This document shows positions 25,701 to 48,826 of a DNA stretch of 64,000 bases, piece after piece; within the stretch, counting starts at the first letter, position 1, and the number at the start of each line of letters is the position of its first letter. Below the pieces are notes generated by a model, which was not told the origin of the DNA, ran no database searches, and worked only from the letters and a program-made list of their open reading frames with translations. The DNA comes from Cyprinodon diabolis (taxonomy: Eukaryota; Chordata; Actinopteri; Cyprinodontiformes; Cyprinodontidae), in assembly GCA_030533445.1 (NCBI GenBank), contig CM060071.1, forward strand, positions 1,674,001 through 1,738,000, given 5' to 3'. The position numbers and the translations under genes were made by a program.

Positions 25701-25989
25701 CTTTCTGTCTTATCACGAGGAATTGTTTTGGTTATTCAATTGGATAAACCCTGGGGACAAAAACAACCAGGAGGAGGGCAAAAGGCGTGCAGTATATAGC
25801 TTGAATAGCTGTGGAGCAGAGAGAGCTAATGCAGACTGCTGATCCTGTTGTATAAAGTTTATACATATATTATTTATAATGGGTTTGAAAGTGTTTCTCG
25901 TATTGTGTGTTTTAAGAATTCATAATACTTCACTTTTAAACATGGGTTGGAAACTAAAATTGTATAAAAACCTTTTTTTATTCAATGTA

Positions 25990-26660
25990 AATGATAATCT
26001 GAATAATGCCAGGGGTGGATTTAGGAAGTTTGGGGCCCTAGGCAAAAACAGACAGGGGGCCCTCTGAATTGAGAAGACAACACATAAAAAAGACCCATCA
26101 TACAGATCCAGAAATGTTAATAGAATAGACATACATTATTTGTTCTATGTTTGTCCCTCTCTTCTTGTCCCTTTTCTTGTTGTTTTCCTCTATGTTTTGT
26201 ACTCAGCTGACTTTTCATGCTGTCTCAAATGGAGTGAAAGATTTTTTCCAAGCACTAAGCTCACTTAGCTGATTGCTCCTTCCTGTGTTTCCAAAAAGGC
26301 AAAAGTAAATAACCCAGTCCTTCTTTTCACTGTAGACAAGCCATGATCTGCTTATCTGTTCTCCATTTTTCATTTGGATTAAATAATAGCTGCATGAATC
26401 ATGACAGCAGACAAGATAGAGGAGAGCAGGAGGCGGGGTTACGGATCTACTTGCTCTGGAGAGCAGAGTTCGGTGCTTTTAGATGTTGTCGCCAAAGTTT
26501 CAGTAACAGAAAAAAGTAGCTAGATTTGGTACTAGGTGCTTTTTTTAAAATAAAAGTGCTAGAGAGGTCTGAAAAGTCGCTAAATATAGTGAGAAAACGT
26601 GAAGTTGGCAACAATTCTCTTCACGTTTGTTTTCAAATGGTTTACTGCTGTCTGTTTGGA
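25990..26660. repeat. Uncharacterised dispersed repeat fragments
   Basis: Contains 'caggggtggatttaggaagt' and 'ggggccctaggca'. Partly mirrored phrases ('tagggcccctaggaacttgg') occur at 27470-27495, on the far side of the solo LTR, so the LTR may have split one older element. No coding potential was recognised. Confidence 0.35.
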
Positions 26661-26668
26661 CCTTTCTG

Positions 26669-27294
26669 TGTTAGGAATCCAGTTTGTGTGGGTTGTGTTT
26701 TTGTGTGTTTTCCCTCCACCACCAGGTGGCGCCTGGTTCTCGTTGGCACTCCCACACACCTGCAGATGGTTGCCTCATTACCTGAAGACTCTTAAGCTGC
26801 TGACTGCCACTACCTTGATGCCAGAGTGTTTGCCAGTTTTGGGAAGTCATCCTGCAAACTGGATGTTTTGGACCTTCTCCCCCTGGAATGATCGTCTGAG
26901 CTTCAAACTGAGCCGGGGATTCAAACTGGTGGTTTGGATCAACTTTTCCCCAAATTATGGTTTGAGCTTCACGCTGAGCAGGGGATTGATCTCCACAAGA
27001 AACCATTCAAGTACCATAGGAAATCTAAGTGGCAGTCAGCTCCTCCGTTCCTCAAGGAAACACCTCAACTTAGGTAAACCCTGTCCGCCCTCCAACGAAC
27101 AAGTCTATTACTGGAACAACCCACACCGACTGGATTCAGAGAAAGACACCTTTTCTGGAAACTCCCGGTTCGCCATTGTTCAGAGCAGCACTGGACCCAT
27201 CTCTACCAGTTCTCAGTAAACCTGTTAAACCTTCCCCTGGTCTCTCTGTTTGGTTTTCTGCATGTGGGTCAAATCTTTTAATAAAATAATGACA
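26669..27294 (+). mobile_element. Solo LTR (626 bp) with 5-bp TSD ttctg
   Basis: Begins tgttaggaatcc and ends atgaca, flanked by ttctg at 26664-26668 and 27295-27299. It shares the family blocks 'ccaccaccaggtggcgcc', 'gccagagtgtttgccag' and 'taaacctgttaaacc'. It contains a perfect CTCF-consensus core at 26719-26732. No internal region remains. Confidence 0.9.
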
Positions 27295-27299
27295 TTCTG

Positions 27300-28269
27300 A
27301 ACAAGCAAATGGACTGATCAAATGTGGTGGACACTGAAGGGGGAGGGCTGAGACAGTTAATTTTATAAGCATTCTGATGGCATTTTAGTGAAAGGATTTT
27401 TATCAAATCATAATCAATGTGCACAAATAACAAATAGTTGTATTAATCATACATGTAAACAGAGTTTTATAGGGCCCCTAGGAACTTGGGGCAATATTAG
27501 AGACAATCCCCTTCGATTGAATTTTTGCATCATGGGCATTAAGCAGTAGGCTTCTCTGTGGATTACATAGCTGTCATTAGAATCTGAGATGTTTGAGTTA
27601 CTGTACAGTATTTTAAAATTCACTAGATTATATTTAGTGTCCTCTATGAAGTTATAATGCCCTAAAAGTTTGTCTCTACTTAAGCACATCATTACCTCTG
27701 AGAGTGTTTCTTTAGCATTCGAATAAATGAAAATAAAAAATGCTCATAGGTGCTGGTTTAGATCATTGTAAGTCATAAATACCTGCACAAAAAAAATAAC
27801 TAGTGGAACTGAACACTATTGATACTAAATTTCAAGAATGTTTTTATTGTTTAAATGTATACGATGGAGAGAAATACATGGTAATGTTAGCATGAACTTT
27901 GTGGGGTTTCTTTTAGCTTGCAATGTGGCCAAGGTAATCTGCAACCACTAATTCACACAAAGTTTGACACAAACCATAACTGCTGTAATTGCTGTACGTC
28001 ACTGAGTCGGTTACAAAATGGTGCCTTTGCAATATTTATTTGCAAAGTTTTTCTTGGGTTTTAATGCATAGAATGGAAAGCATGCAATTATATTGGCATG
28101 TTTTGATATAGATGATAAAATGATCGCTAAAATGTTTGTCATGGGTTTCAAAACTTTTAAACAATTGAATAATTTTTCTTATTTGGGTCCCCTTATTAGT
28201 CGTCCACACAGGCAGACCTCAACAATAAAAGTTTTGATTATTTCTCTGTACATCCTAACAGTAATGGGT
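27300..28269. other. Intergenic stretch, nothing recognised
   Basis: AT-rich DNA between the solo LTR and the L2 copies. Apart from the repeat phrase near 27470-27495 I see no ORF, terminal repeat or RNA gene. Confidence 0.45.
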
Positions 28270-30140
28270 GTAGAGCTTCCACTTGTACAGCTTGATCTCA
28301 GTAATGCATTTGACACAGTTGATCTTAAGATGATTATTAATTTAAAAAAATGGTTTGCATCACCTGGTATTGTGCTAAATATGTAAGTGAGTAAAATGTA
28401 TTTGTATAGCCCTTTTCACAGATAAAAATCATAAAGTGCTTCACAGTCAAAATGTAATACAATAAAAAAAATACAATGTAAATATACATTTTAGAAATGC
28501 GCAAAGAAATAAAAACCACATGTCTAATTAAAAGCCTGCTAAAATAGCAGTGTCTTCAGTTACTTTATTGTTGGGATCTGGAGAAGTTCCACCTTTCTCC
28601 AGCAGAGTGCGCAGTGGGTCCTCTGGGCTGGAGCCCTCCAGCACACCTGGAGCTCGTCAGCCCATTAGAGGACCTCCACTACTTAAGCAGCTGCCAGACC
28701 TTCCTTCGACGCCGCAGTGTTAGCTAAGTTTGGTTAGCAAACCTGAGCCTCTAAAATCTTGAACTTTGTCTCCGAGTTAAACCTAACTCTAACCAGCCTT
28801 GTCTTCTCGCTCCTAGGAAAACCTGTCTCTCGTGTGAAGCTCTGTGAGAGCTTAACCTGAACCAGCCTGCCTGCCCTAGAGAGCCAAACCTGAAGATCTC
28901 ACTTTGGCATCCACCTGCTGCTCTCTGGATGAGAGCTAATCACTCAAGCCAAGGTCAGACAAACAGTCAGAAGTTAGACGCTGCAGCTGCTGAGCACTCT
29001 GCTAAACCAACAGTCTCTGGACCCAACCGGTTCCCTCCCTCAGAGAAGAAAGCCAGAACCAAACCAAGGTATTTTCTGAGAAAATCTGAAAACTCAACAA
29101 CTTCTCAAATCCACCTGGTTAACCAAACTGTCATCTCTGCAGACGCCTGAGTATCCAGCCCGGACCTGTTTCCTGAACATTATCTAGTTTTTGTACCAAC
29201 CTCAAATAAACTCTGTTAAACTTTTTATCAGTCTCCTTTGTAGTGTTCTGCATGTGGGTTTAATTCAGAACCGATCATGACATTTATAAAAGAATTAACA
29301 GACTTCATACAGTGTAAAGAAGGAGGCAAAGCATTCCACAGCCTCGGAGCCAATGCCTGAAATGAATGATCCTCTCTGGTTTAAAATGAGCATGTGGAAC
29401 CACTAACAATGTTTGGCCCGTTGACCTCAGACTATTGGATGGAGTAAAGAGCTCTATCAGTCCAGAGATGGGCGCTAAATGTAAGAACAAGGATTTTAAA
29501 TTGGATTCTGTACTGGACTGGTAACCAGTGCAGAGCTACTAATACTGGTAGAGCTGTGTTCTCTTTTGTTAATTCGAGTTAAAAACCTTGCAGCAGAGTT
29601 CTGGAAAACCTGGAGACGGTAAAGCCAAACGAGTTTTGATTTGATCAAGCTGGAAGTGACTTCTTTTTGTCCTTTTTTTTATTGTAAATCAAGGGCAACA
29701 TAAACTAAATCTTGGTTTCTCAAAGGTCTATTCTTGGGTCACTTTTATTTAAGAAATTACAGCTCAAATTCCAAAGTGATTTTCAAATCTAACTATGTAT
29801 GCTGATGACACACAGCTTTATATCTCACTACGTGACTCTAGTGAGCCAAAATTAGTGAGTGTCTTCCAAATGCAAATCAATGGATAGGTGAAATTATTCA
29901 GACAGCTCAATTTAGACAAGCTGTGAACCAGTGTTTTTGTCCCCCAAACTGCTGCAGATAATCAGCACTTAACCCAATGGGGTAAATTCAGTTAGCCTGA
30001 GTGTGTCTTTGGATTTCAGACCTAAAACTTGAAAATCATATTTAGTCAATTAAAAAGTAAGCTTACTCTTGTCGTACTCACAAAATAAATGCTGTACTGT
30101 AAAACAGGAAACATAGAAGCAGACTATGCCTTTATTTTCT
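28270..30140 (+). mobile_element. L2/CR1-type LINE remnant, interrupted by later insertions
   Basis: Two pieces of the same reverse transcriptase, both plus strand. The first, 28270-28383, reads LVQLDLSNAFDTVD (RT block with the first catalytic Asp). The second, about 29690-30140, includes the catalytic YADDTQLYISLRD at 29796-29834. Between them lies foreign sequence: a minus-oriented LINE-like 3' repeat (28384-28560 and 29283-29680), itself split by a solo LTR. Many frameshifts; not functional. Confidence 0.75.
28569..29282 (+). mobile_element. Solo LTR (714 bp) with 5-bp TSD tttat
   Basis: Begins tgttgggatctgg and ends gatcatgaca, flanked by tttat at 28564-28568 and 29283-29287. It is a diverged member of the family at 6522, with shared 3' blocks 'aataaactctgttaaac', 'ttctgcatgtgggttt' and 'atcatgaca'. 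It inserted into LINE-like sequence that continues at 29288. A CTCF-like core with mismatches (ccagcagagtgcgc) lies near its 5' end. Confidence 0.9.
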
Positions 30141-30144
30141 CAAT

Positions 30145-30240
30145 AATTCATTTCAGTTTATTTATATAGCTAGTGCCCATTCACAAAACATACCATCTGG
30201 AGGCACTTTACAAAGACACTACAGTAAATCTTGTTAAAAC
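30145..30240 (-). repeat. L2-like LINE 3'-end fragment
   Basis: 'ttcagtttatttatatagct' to 'ggaggcactttacaaagaca' matches the 3' terminus of the LINE at 30255-31621 and lies directly beside it, so two independent insertions abut. Confidence 0.6.
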
Positions 30241-30254
30241 ATTTTATTTTTTAT

Positions 30255-31621
30255 TAAATTCAATTAAATTCATTTTATTTATGTAGCTCCGATTCACAAC
30301 GTATGTCATCTCAAGGCACTATACAGTTCAACCAGATCATACAGTCAAATTACTTCAAAGTTTTCTATCTAAGGAAAACCAGTTGATTGCATCGACTCAT
30401 TGACTCAAATGCAATCCCTCACACTAAGCATACTTGTAGCGACAGTGGAGAGGAAAAACTCCCTTTGAACAGGAAGAAACCTCCAGCAGAACCAGGCTCA
30501 GTGTGAGCGGCCATCTGCTGAGGCCGACTGGGGTTCAAGGAGACAGAAGCAGAGACACAAAAAGCAGCTGTAAAAGGCGGTCTGGTCCAGAAACACACAG
30601 CCAGGCAGACGAGCTCTGAGCCAGCTCCCATGTCAGAGGACGAACAGAACACATCCAGCTAGTCACGGTCAGAGAAACAGGACTACACTAAAAAACAGGC
30701 CGATCTCCAACATCTATAAACAAGGGTGTTGATGGCAGCAGCACAGCTGATATTTCTCTCCAGGATGGAGTCACAGCCAAACAGGAACAGATGAGGCAAA
30801 GCTACTCTGAGAAAAAGCAGAGAGAGCAGAACGTTAGAGATTGAACTAACAGATTCTGCAGAGTGTGAGAATAGAGATAGAATGAAGCAGAATGATGAAA
30901 AAGGGGTCCCTATGTCCTCCAGCAGTCTAAGCCTATAGCAGCATAACTATAGAGATAGCTCAGGATAACCTGAGCCACCCTAACTATAAGCTTTATCAAA
31001 AAGGAAAGTTTTAAGCCTAGCCTTAAAAGTAGACAGAGTGTCTGCCTCACGGCCTAAAACTGGTAGTTGGTTCCACAGGAGAGGAGCCTGATAACTAAAA
31101 GATCTGCCTCCCATTCTACTTTTAGAAATTCTAGGAACCACTAGTAAACCTGCAGATTGAGAATGAAGTGCTCTGTTAGGAACATAAGGAACAATCAGAT
31201 CTCTGATATAAGATGGAGCTTGGCCATTTAAGGCTTTATATGTGAGAAGGAGGATTTTAAATTCTATTCTTGATTTAACAGGAAGCCAATGAAGAGAAGC
31301 CAGGATAGGAGAGATGTGATCTCTCTTTTTAATTTTCATCAGAACTCTGCCTGCAGCATTTTGGATCAGCTGAAGGCTTTTAACTACAGTTTGTGGACTT
31401 CCTGATAGTAAAGAATTACAATAGTCCAGCCTTGAAGTAACAAATGCATGGACTAGTTTCTCAGCATCACCCCTGGACAGGAGATTTCTCATTTTTGCAA
31501 CATTCTGCAGATGAAAGAAGGAAATCCTAAAAACCTCTTTGATATGGGATTTAAATGACAGGTCCTGATCAAAAACAACACCAAGATTTTTTACATTACT
31601 ATCAATAGATATACAATACAC
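30255..31621 (-). mobile_element. L2/CR1-type LINE, 5'-truncated, with open 3' reading frame
   Basis: On the minus strand an open frame (30980-31621) is followed by about 700 bp of 3' UTR, ending in the family's 'ctatataaat'/'tgaattgaat' type terminus near 30255. Other copies of this 3' UTR occur at 4372, 41450 and 57190. There is no poly(A) tail; L2-class elements end in short tandem repeats. Confidence 0.8.
30980..31621 (-). pseudogene. L2/CR1-type reverse transcriptase, C-terminal part (213 codons)
   Basis: Reads NLGVVFDQDLSFKSHIKEV near the start, then SRLDYCNSLLSG, QLIQNAAGRVLMK, SPILASLHWLPVKSRIEFK and ALNGQAPSYIRDLI. These are the thumb and post-RT blocks conserved in L2/CR1/Jockey-group LINEs. 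The palm with its YADD motif and the whole endonuclease are missing, so the piece is inactive. The frame is unbroken, suggesting moderate age. Confidence 0.88.
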
Positions 31622-32131
31622 AATAGGTTATTACTTCAACAGTGTAATAGAGTTTATTAGAACAATCCAACCAACAGTAGGAACATTAATCATAGACACC
31701 AGTTATTAAATTAAAGCCAGGTTCCCAAAGAACAGATTTACATTTTTGCTATTGAACTACATAGCAAGAAATAGTCTCGGGCCAAAATAGATTTCTGAGT
31801 TGCCTGTGAAGTATGAGAAATGTAGACCTCTTAGGTCTCCAGAGACCCACTTACTCAGAATGATGCAACAGTTTCTTCAACAATGATACTGTGTTTGATA
31901 ATTCTCAACTATTCATTTATATTTTTGAAAAATCCTTCCTTCCACATGCTAATTACAGATTATTTCGGCATCTCCAAAGATTCGATGGAACCATTAGTTC
32001 TTTTACTGCAATGTGATATTTTTATAAGCTGTGGATCTTAAAAGGTCTTTTTTATGACTATCGGTAAGGCACTAAAGTTTGTGACACAGGTAGGCCCATT
32101 GTTAGTTTTTTTCATTGATTTATGATGTATA
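31622..32131. other. Intergenic stretch, nothing recognised
   Basis: AT-rich sequence between the LINE and Tc1 copy C. No motif or ORF that I can support. Confidence 0.5.
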
Positions 32132-32133
32132 TA

Positions 32134-33354
32134 CACTCACCGGCCACTTTATTAGGTACCCCATGCTAGTAACGGGTTGGACCCCCTTTTGCCTTCAGAA
32201 CTGCCTCAGTTCTTCGTGGCATAGATTCAACAAGGTGCTGGAAGCATTCCTCAGGGAGTTTGGTCCATATTGACATGATGGCATCACACAGTTGCCGCAG
32301 ATTTGTCGGCTGCACATCCATGATGCGAATCTCCCGTTCCACCACATCCCAAAGATGCTCTATTGGATTGAGATCTGGTGACTGTGGAGGCCATTTGAGT
32401 ACAGTGAACTCATTGTCATGTTCAAGAAACCAGTCTGAGATGATTCCAGCTTTATGACATGGCGCATTATCCTGCTGAAAGTAGCCATCAGAAGTTGGGT
32501 ACATTGTGGTCATAAAGGGATGGACATGGTCAGTAACAATACTCAGGTAGGCTGTGGCGTTGCAACGATGCTCAATTGGTACCAAGGGGCCCAAAGAGTG
32601 CCAAGAAAATATTCCCCACACCATGACACCACCACCACCAGCCTGAACCGTTGATACAAGGCAGGATGGATCCATGCTTTCACGTTGTAGACGCCAAATT
32701 CTGACCCTACCATCCGAATGTCGCAGCAGAAATCGAGACTCATCAGACCAGGCAACGTTTTTCCAATCTTCTATTGTCCAATTTCGATGAGCTTGTGCAA
32801 ATTGTAGACTCAGTTTCCTGTTCTTAGCTGAAAGGAGTGGCACCCGGTGTGGTCTTCTGCTGCTGTAGCCCATCTGCCTCAAAGTTTGACGTACTGTGCG
32901 TTCAGAGATGCTCTTCTGCCCACCTTGGTTGTAACAGGTGGTTATTTGAGTCACTGTTGCCCTTCTATCAGCTCGAACCAGTCTGGCCATTCTCCTCTGA
33001 CCTCTGGCATCAACAAGGCATTTCCGCCCACAGAACTGCCGCTCACTGGATGTTTTTTCTTTTTCGGATCCTTCTCTGTAAACCCTAGAGATGGTTGTCC
33101 GTGAAAATCCCAGTAGATCAGCAGTTTCTGAAATACTCAGACCAGCCCTTCTGGCACCAACAATCATGCCACGTTCAAAGTCACTCAAATCACCTTTCTT
33201 CCCCATACTGATGCTCGGTTTGAACTGCAGGAGATTGTCTTAACCATGTCTACATGCCTAAATGCACTGAGTTGCCGCCATGTGATTGGCTGCTTAGAAA
33301 TTAAGTGTTAACGAGCAGTTGGACAGGTGTACCTAATAAAGTGGCCGCCGAGTG
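32134..33354 (-). mobile_element. Full-length Tc1-like transposon (copy C, 1221 bp)
   Basis: The left end is cactcaccggccactttatt and the right end, on the opposite strand, cactcggcggccactttatt. The termini match for about 28 bp with few differences. TA flanks are at 32132-32133 and 33355-33356. The intact transposase lies on the minus strand. The element ends about 160 bp upstream of the first prkar1a CRE. Confidence 0.95.
32166..33206 (-). CDS. Tc1-like transposase (copy C), intact frame, 346 aa
   Basis: Starts [21 protein letters not shown] helix-turn-helix region includes [23 protein letters not shown] residues lie in [18 protein letters not shown] and [11 protein letters not shown]. It ends AKGGPTRY and is uninterrupted. 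It is clearly distinct from copies A and B, both in its linker (no GRPRKL) and in its termini. Whether it is active cannot be told from sequence alone. Confidence 0.94.
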   Translation of the reverse strand: MGKKGDLSDFERGMIVGARRAGLSISETADLLGFSRTTISRVYREGSEKEKTSSERQFCGRKCLVDARGQRRMARLVRADRRATVTQITTCYNQGGQKSISERTVRQTLRQMGYSSRRPHRVPLLSAKNRKLSLQFAQAHRNWTIEDWKNVAWSDESRFLLRHSDGRVRIWRLQRESMDPSCLVSTVQAGGGGVMVWGIFSWHSLGPLVPIEHRCNATAYLSIVTDHVHPFMTTMYPTSDGYFQQDNAPCHKAGIISDWFLEHDNEFTVLKWPPQSPDLNPIEHLWDVVEREIRIMDVQPTNLRQLCDAIMSIWTKLPEECFQHLVESMPRRTEAVLKAKGGPTRY

Positions 33355-33499
33355 TATGTATCCATGCTTAAAAATATATAATTATTTTCGAAATTATCTG
33401 AACAGAGGAGACATCCAATTTTCTCTTCTAAGGTTACTGGTTGTATTTTATTTTAACAACTTATAGGTTACTTGTCTAACTTTTATTCCAAATCTATTT

Positions 33500-33780
33500 T
33501 TTAAAAACTATTTCCTTGACGTCACCGTTTCCGCGCAGTCTTCTTTAAGGTTGCCATGGGTTACAGGCTCACGTGTCAGATCGGGGAGAATTGACGTCAG
33601 AGACGACTGCCGATTGGTTCTCAACCGTATCCGGTGGGGCAGCGGTCCAAGGCTCGGGAAAAAATCGTAGCGAGCAGGAAGGTCTGGTAACGGTGTGCTT
33701 TGAGAAATACATCGCAAGTCCCGACTCTTTATCGAAAAGCTCGTTGGGATTTTACGGTTTTTGTGAGTATTCGTGTCCTT
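33500..33780 (+). promoter_or_regulatory. Putative prkar1a promoter and first non-coding exon, with two perfect CREs
   Basis: A GC/CpG-richer island in AT-rich surroundings. It contains the full palindromic cAMP-response element TGACGTCA twice (33517-33524 and 33592-33599), an E-box CACGTG (33570-33575) and an inverted CCAAT box (ATTGG 33613-33617). No TATA box was seen. Candidate splice donors follow at 33689 (gtaacg) and 33762 (gtgagt). The first coding exon has an acceptor in its 5' UTR (35177-35178), so an upstream non-coding exon is required, and this is the only suitable island. The exact start site is unknown. Confidence 0.65.
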
Positions 33781-35178
33781 TCACCGCTGACTACCAAGGT
33801 GGAATTTTGTTTCCTGCGTTTCTCGTTTGTTTATGATAGAACTCAAGATGGCGTCATTGGAGGAGAGCTTTGCCTTTGCACAGAGCCAGCAAGCCAGTCG
33901 TTGACGCACAGCGAAGAGCAGACATAGTTTTAGGCAGTTGTAAATAACCTTTCCTTTGCATTTATGTGCGTTTAGGGCTACATTTTTTAATCCCATTTAT
34001 AGTTAAATTACTCGCTCGTAGTGGCTTGAACTCAGCCATCGGCCTACTTGTCCTACAGTGTTACTCCTACAGACAGGAAATTAGGTTGAAACTCTAATAA
34101 GCGGTTATATGACCTACATTTGCATTTATTACCTTTCATGTAAAAATAAAAAAAGGAAAAAAAAGTTTCATTTTTCTCATAAGCTCCGTTATTTTTGCAT
34201 GGCAGAAATGTCTTTACTTTAAATTACGTGTATATATGATGCGATGGACGACAGGTGAAATTCTGTAACTGAACCAAAGGTTGTGTTTGTTTTTGGTGGA
34301 TTCAAGACGCCATAATGGATGTTTAGATTAGTCTATTACATAAGTGGTAAACTCGCTACTAATGGGTGTTACATGTGGGTCCAAAAACAGAATCATCTTG
34401 AGCTTACCACGTCGGTTTTAGGTTGGATTAAACCAAGCCTGCCAACTTTCAGGTGCAAAGGTATATTATTTTACAGAATCACTTCCAGGACTGTTTGATA
34501 ACCAATCGGTCATTTTCCTTGTGACATTGGAATCGACATGGATCCCGTTTGGTCTCCTTTTCACACACACATTTCACTTTCAGGCCTGGATTGGATTGTT
34601 CTGTTAGTGGCACAGGTCCTCATTTATTCCTCTATAATGCACACATTGATTAGTGCCAAGAGCTCAGAGGCTGTGCTGCTGTAGTCAACATAGATGGGTT
34701 GAAATCAGAAGTTCAATTCAGAGCTTTAGTTTCCAGGATCATTGTATTTTCTCTCATTTTTTTCGTTGTAAATTCTGTGTTTTATCACTGTCATTTGGCC
34801 TGTTTAACAGCCTATTAATATCTCAATCTTTCTAGCTTTAGGTCTGTGCATGATAAGGCCCCAGGCAAGACTTGGGTTTTTAAGATTGGAGGAAATAAGT
34901 GAAGCTTAAAAACAATCTGGGCTACAAAATGTCTGCCCTTTTTTTGCTACTTATCCACATAAGTGTGATCACATCATATGACCAAGCTCCATGGCAAACT
35001 ATACAAACCCTATCTCCCTGCATCTTCTCACTCTGGTTTTACTTTTCTCACGTTCTCGTCAGTTCTATCAGTCTATGACTAAACCTTACAGACACTTGAT
35101 TCAGATATGTTTTCCTAATAATTATAATCAAAGTTCTACAGTTATTTTCTGACACCATCCTCTTTGTCTTATCTCCAG
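33781..35178 (+). other. prkar1a 5' intron
   Basis: Sequence between the CpG-rich first-exon region and the coding exon 5' UTR (acceptor AG at 35177-35178). Open frames are short and no repeat family was recognised. Confidence 0.5.
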
Positions 35179-35220
35179 CTCTGAGGTTAGAGGTCATAGA
35201 ACAGGGTTGCCGCTGTCGTC

Positions 35221-46248
<11,028 letters not shown>

Positions 46249-48430
46249 AGGGAGGAGAAATACTCCCATCTTCTTTTCTGCCAGACCCCCCCACCCCCCC
46301 TCACTTTCTCACCTTCTTCTCTTCTTTCAGACCCAGGGTCCACAAATGCAATTAGCTTTGTTTTTTTTTTCACTCTGCCCTCCTTTCTTTTTGGCTTTTG
46401 ATATCTCTTCGTTTTACTCGAATCGTTTTGCCGTTACCACGTGCCACGCTGTGGTGACTTTCAGCCATTCACCAGCGCTTGTACCAGCTGCTGTACGCTA
46501 CCTTTTAGACACAGTTACACCACATGTTACTTTTCTTTCATATATTGATATATATATATATATATATAAAATGTTATATATATCTTTGCTGGTTACATTT
46601 TTCTCTTTTTAGATTTAAATTTAAAGCAGGAAATCTGAAAGACTTAAGGGTCTCCGACTGATGAGACAATCAGACCTTACAAGGCGCTTTTAGTGTTTCG
46701 GTTATTTTTCTTTTTCCAGTTGAGGCGAAGGCTGATTCTTCCCTCTTTATGTCAGTTTGAAGGTACACAGGAAAAAGGCAGAAACATGACCGCATTTAAC
46801 TGTCCTGCAGCGTTTTTAATCACTTCTTTTTGGAATCCGCTGTAATCTTAGGCTCCATTTGTTTCAGGGTGTGTCTTTGTTACCGTTTGATGGGGATGAT
46901 GTAGACAGTGACGTGTCTGTTTCGCTTAGTTTGGATAAGTTTGTACAACTTTTTTTTTGTTTTTTTTGTTTTTTATTGTGCAGCTACCAGGCTAGTGCCA
47001 AATGTTGATTATTGTCACAGCGCAGAGAAGCATAGCTGCGGAAATGTTCCCTAAGGCTCCAGCAGAAAATGGCTACTACCCTTAGAGTTCTCCTGATCGA
47101 CTGAACAAATACACAAGAACTGCCTTGAAAACCCGAAGGAGAAAAACAAAAAAAAAAGAAAATAAAGGAGTATTATGTAAGATTCAGTATTCAGTTTGTT
47201 TAGAAAATACCAAATAACTTGGTCACTCTTCTGCTATTGTTTATAATCAAAATGTCATTATGGTATAGTTAAAATAGTTATATTATTATCATTTACAAAA
47301 TGATAAATCTTATGGTTTGGAGTGAAATATGTTTAACTGTCTTTTGTAAACACTTATTTTTCCATAAAATCTATTTTAGGTGTTTGGTGCCACAAAGTAA
47401 TACATAAATAAATGATTCTTCTTGTTGACTGATATCAACAGTATGTACTGCTATTGTGTAAAACATCATGGAAAAACTTTTTAAACGTAAACGGAAAGAC
47501 GAGTTACAGATTAGTTAAAGGAAGTATTTAGCTGTGAAAGCTGACGGGCAGAAGGAGCAGATGTTGACTGGAACGCTGGTGTCGGAGCTTCTCGTTGCCC
47601 GTTAGGGGAAAAGGTCTGTTATCATGAGAGTGGCTGCTGACCTGTTCTCTACGCTTACCCGGCATGATGTTTTAAGGCATCCGTGTGAATGAAAGGTTGT
47701 ATTTAAAGAAGCAGGAACTACGTTGAATGTTTTGTTTGTTATCCCCTTGCTTAACTGCTTCACCTCTATTTAGATAGCATCCAATGTTTTTGTAACATCT
47801 CTACCAAAATGAGACAATGTTGACCTAACTTCTCATTCCTGCTTCACTCTTTAGTCAGAACTGAATCTGCTGTCTGTTTTTTTTTTTGCTTGCAGTTGTA
47901 TGCGCTTCAGTTTGAGATGTATGTTGGACTTGTTTTCTTTTTTTGGTACTGATTGCAGAGTGTTGAGCTCGATGAGATGAAGGTTTGAACCGATCATCTT
48001 TTCTCCCCAGCCCTTATCCTGGGATGTGGTTATTGGTCAGTTGTGTCCACTGATAACACATCCTGTTTATCCTCCGTCAAGGTTGAGGGATTCACCTTCT
48101 TTCAGAGCATTATTCTCATGTAAATAGGTGCATTATAGGTTTTAGTTGGAAACGTTTATAGCCACACTGCAATCGTCCCGGTTTGCCTTAGCTTACCTGA
48201 CCTGGGCTTACAGTAGTCGTCCGTCACTCCTGCTAGCCTGACCTTCAGAGAGCTTGACTGGTGTGCAGCGCGAGGGGCTGCAGGCCATCAGAGGACCATT
48301 CTTTTTCTATTCTAACCTGTATTTAGTTTGACCTCCTGTATGTGCAAAGATGTTTATCCTTTTGGTATAGATTGTTCCAGATGGCAGTTTAAGCAATAAA
48401 AAGTAAAAACTAATTCACCTTTGTTCCAGA
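46249..48430 (+). other. prkar1a 3' UTR with two candidate poly(A) signals
   Basis: Follows the TGA at 46246-46248. AATAAA occurs at 47161-47166, after an A-rich run, and at 48395-48400. Alternative 3' ends of roughly 0.9 and 2.2 kb are plausible. A (TA)n stretch lies at 46546-46568. There is no coding potential. Confidence 0.55.
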
Positions 48431-48826
48431 ATTTATTTTTTATTTTCACTTTCAGTGATATGGTGTTTTCTTGTTTTTGCAGTTTGCTCTTCACTCCGGG
48501 ACTTTGCTTTTGTTGTTCTATATTAAACACAGTAGCTTCTTTATCCCAGATGGAGCACAATTCAGTGTAACGACTGTCCAATCAGCTTCCTGCAGTTATT
48601 TTTGACATCCTTGATAGACATTGTTAAAAATTAATCAGGTCATCAAAACATTTGTCATGGTAACATTGACCTCTTGTAATTAAAACACATTTTGAAAAGC
48701 TGAGTTTAAAGATTGAAGTGTAGAACAAGCAAACAGGTGGAATGTCAACAGGAATAAGGCTAAAAGGTCTTAAAAAAAAGAACATATAAATGTTATCTAG
48801 TTAGCTGTTAGCTAGTCCATAATGTT

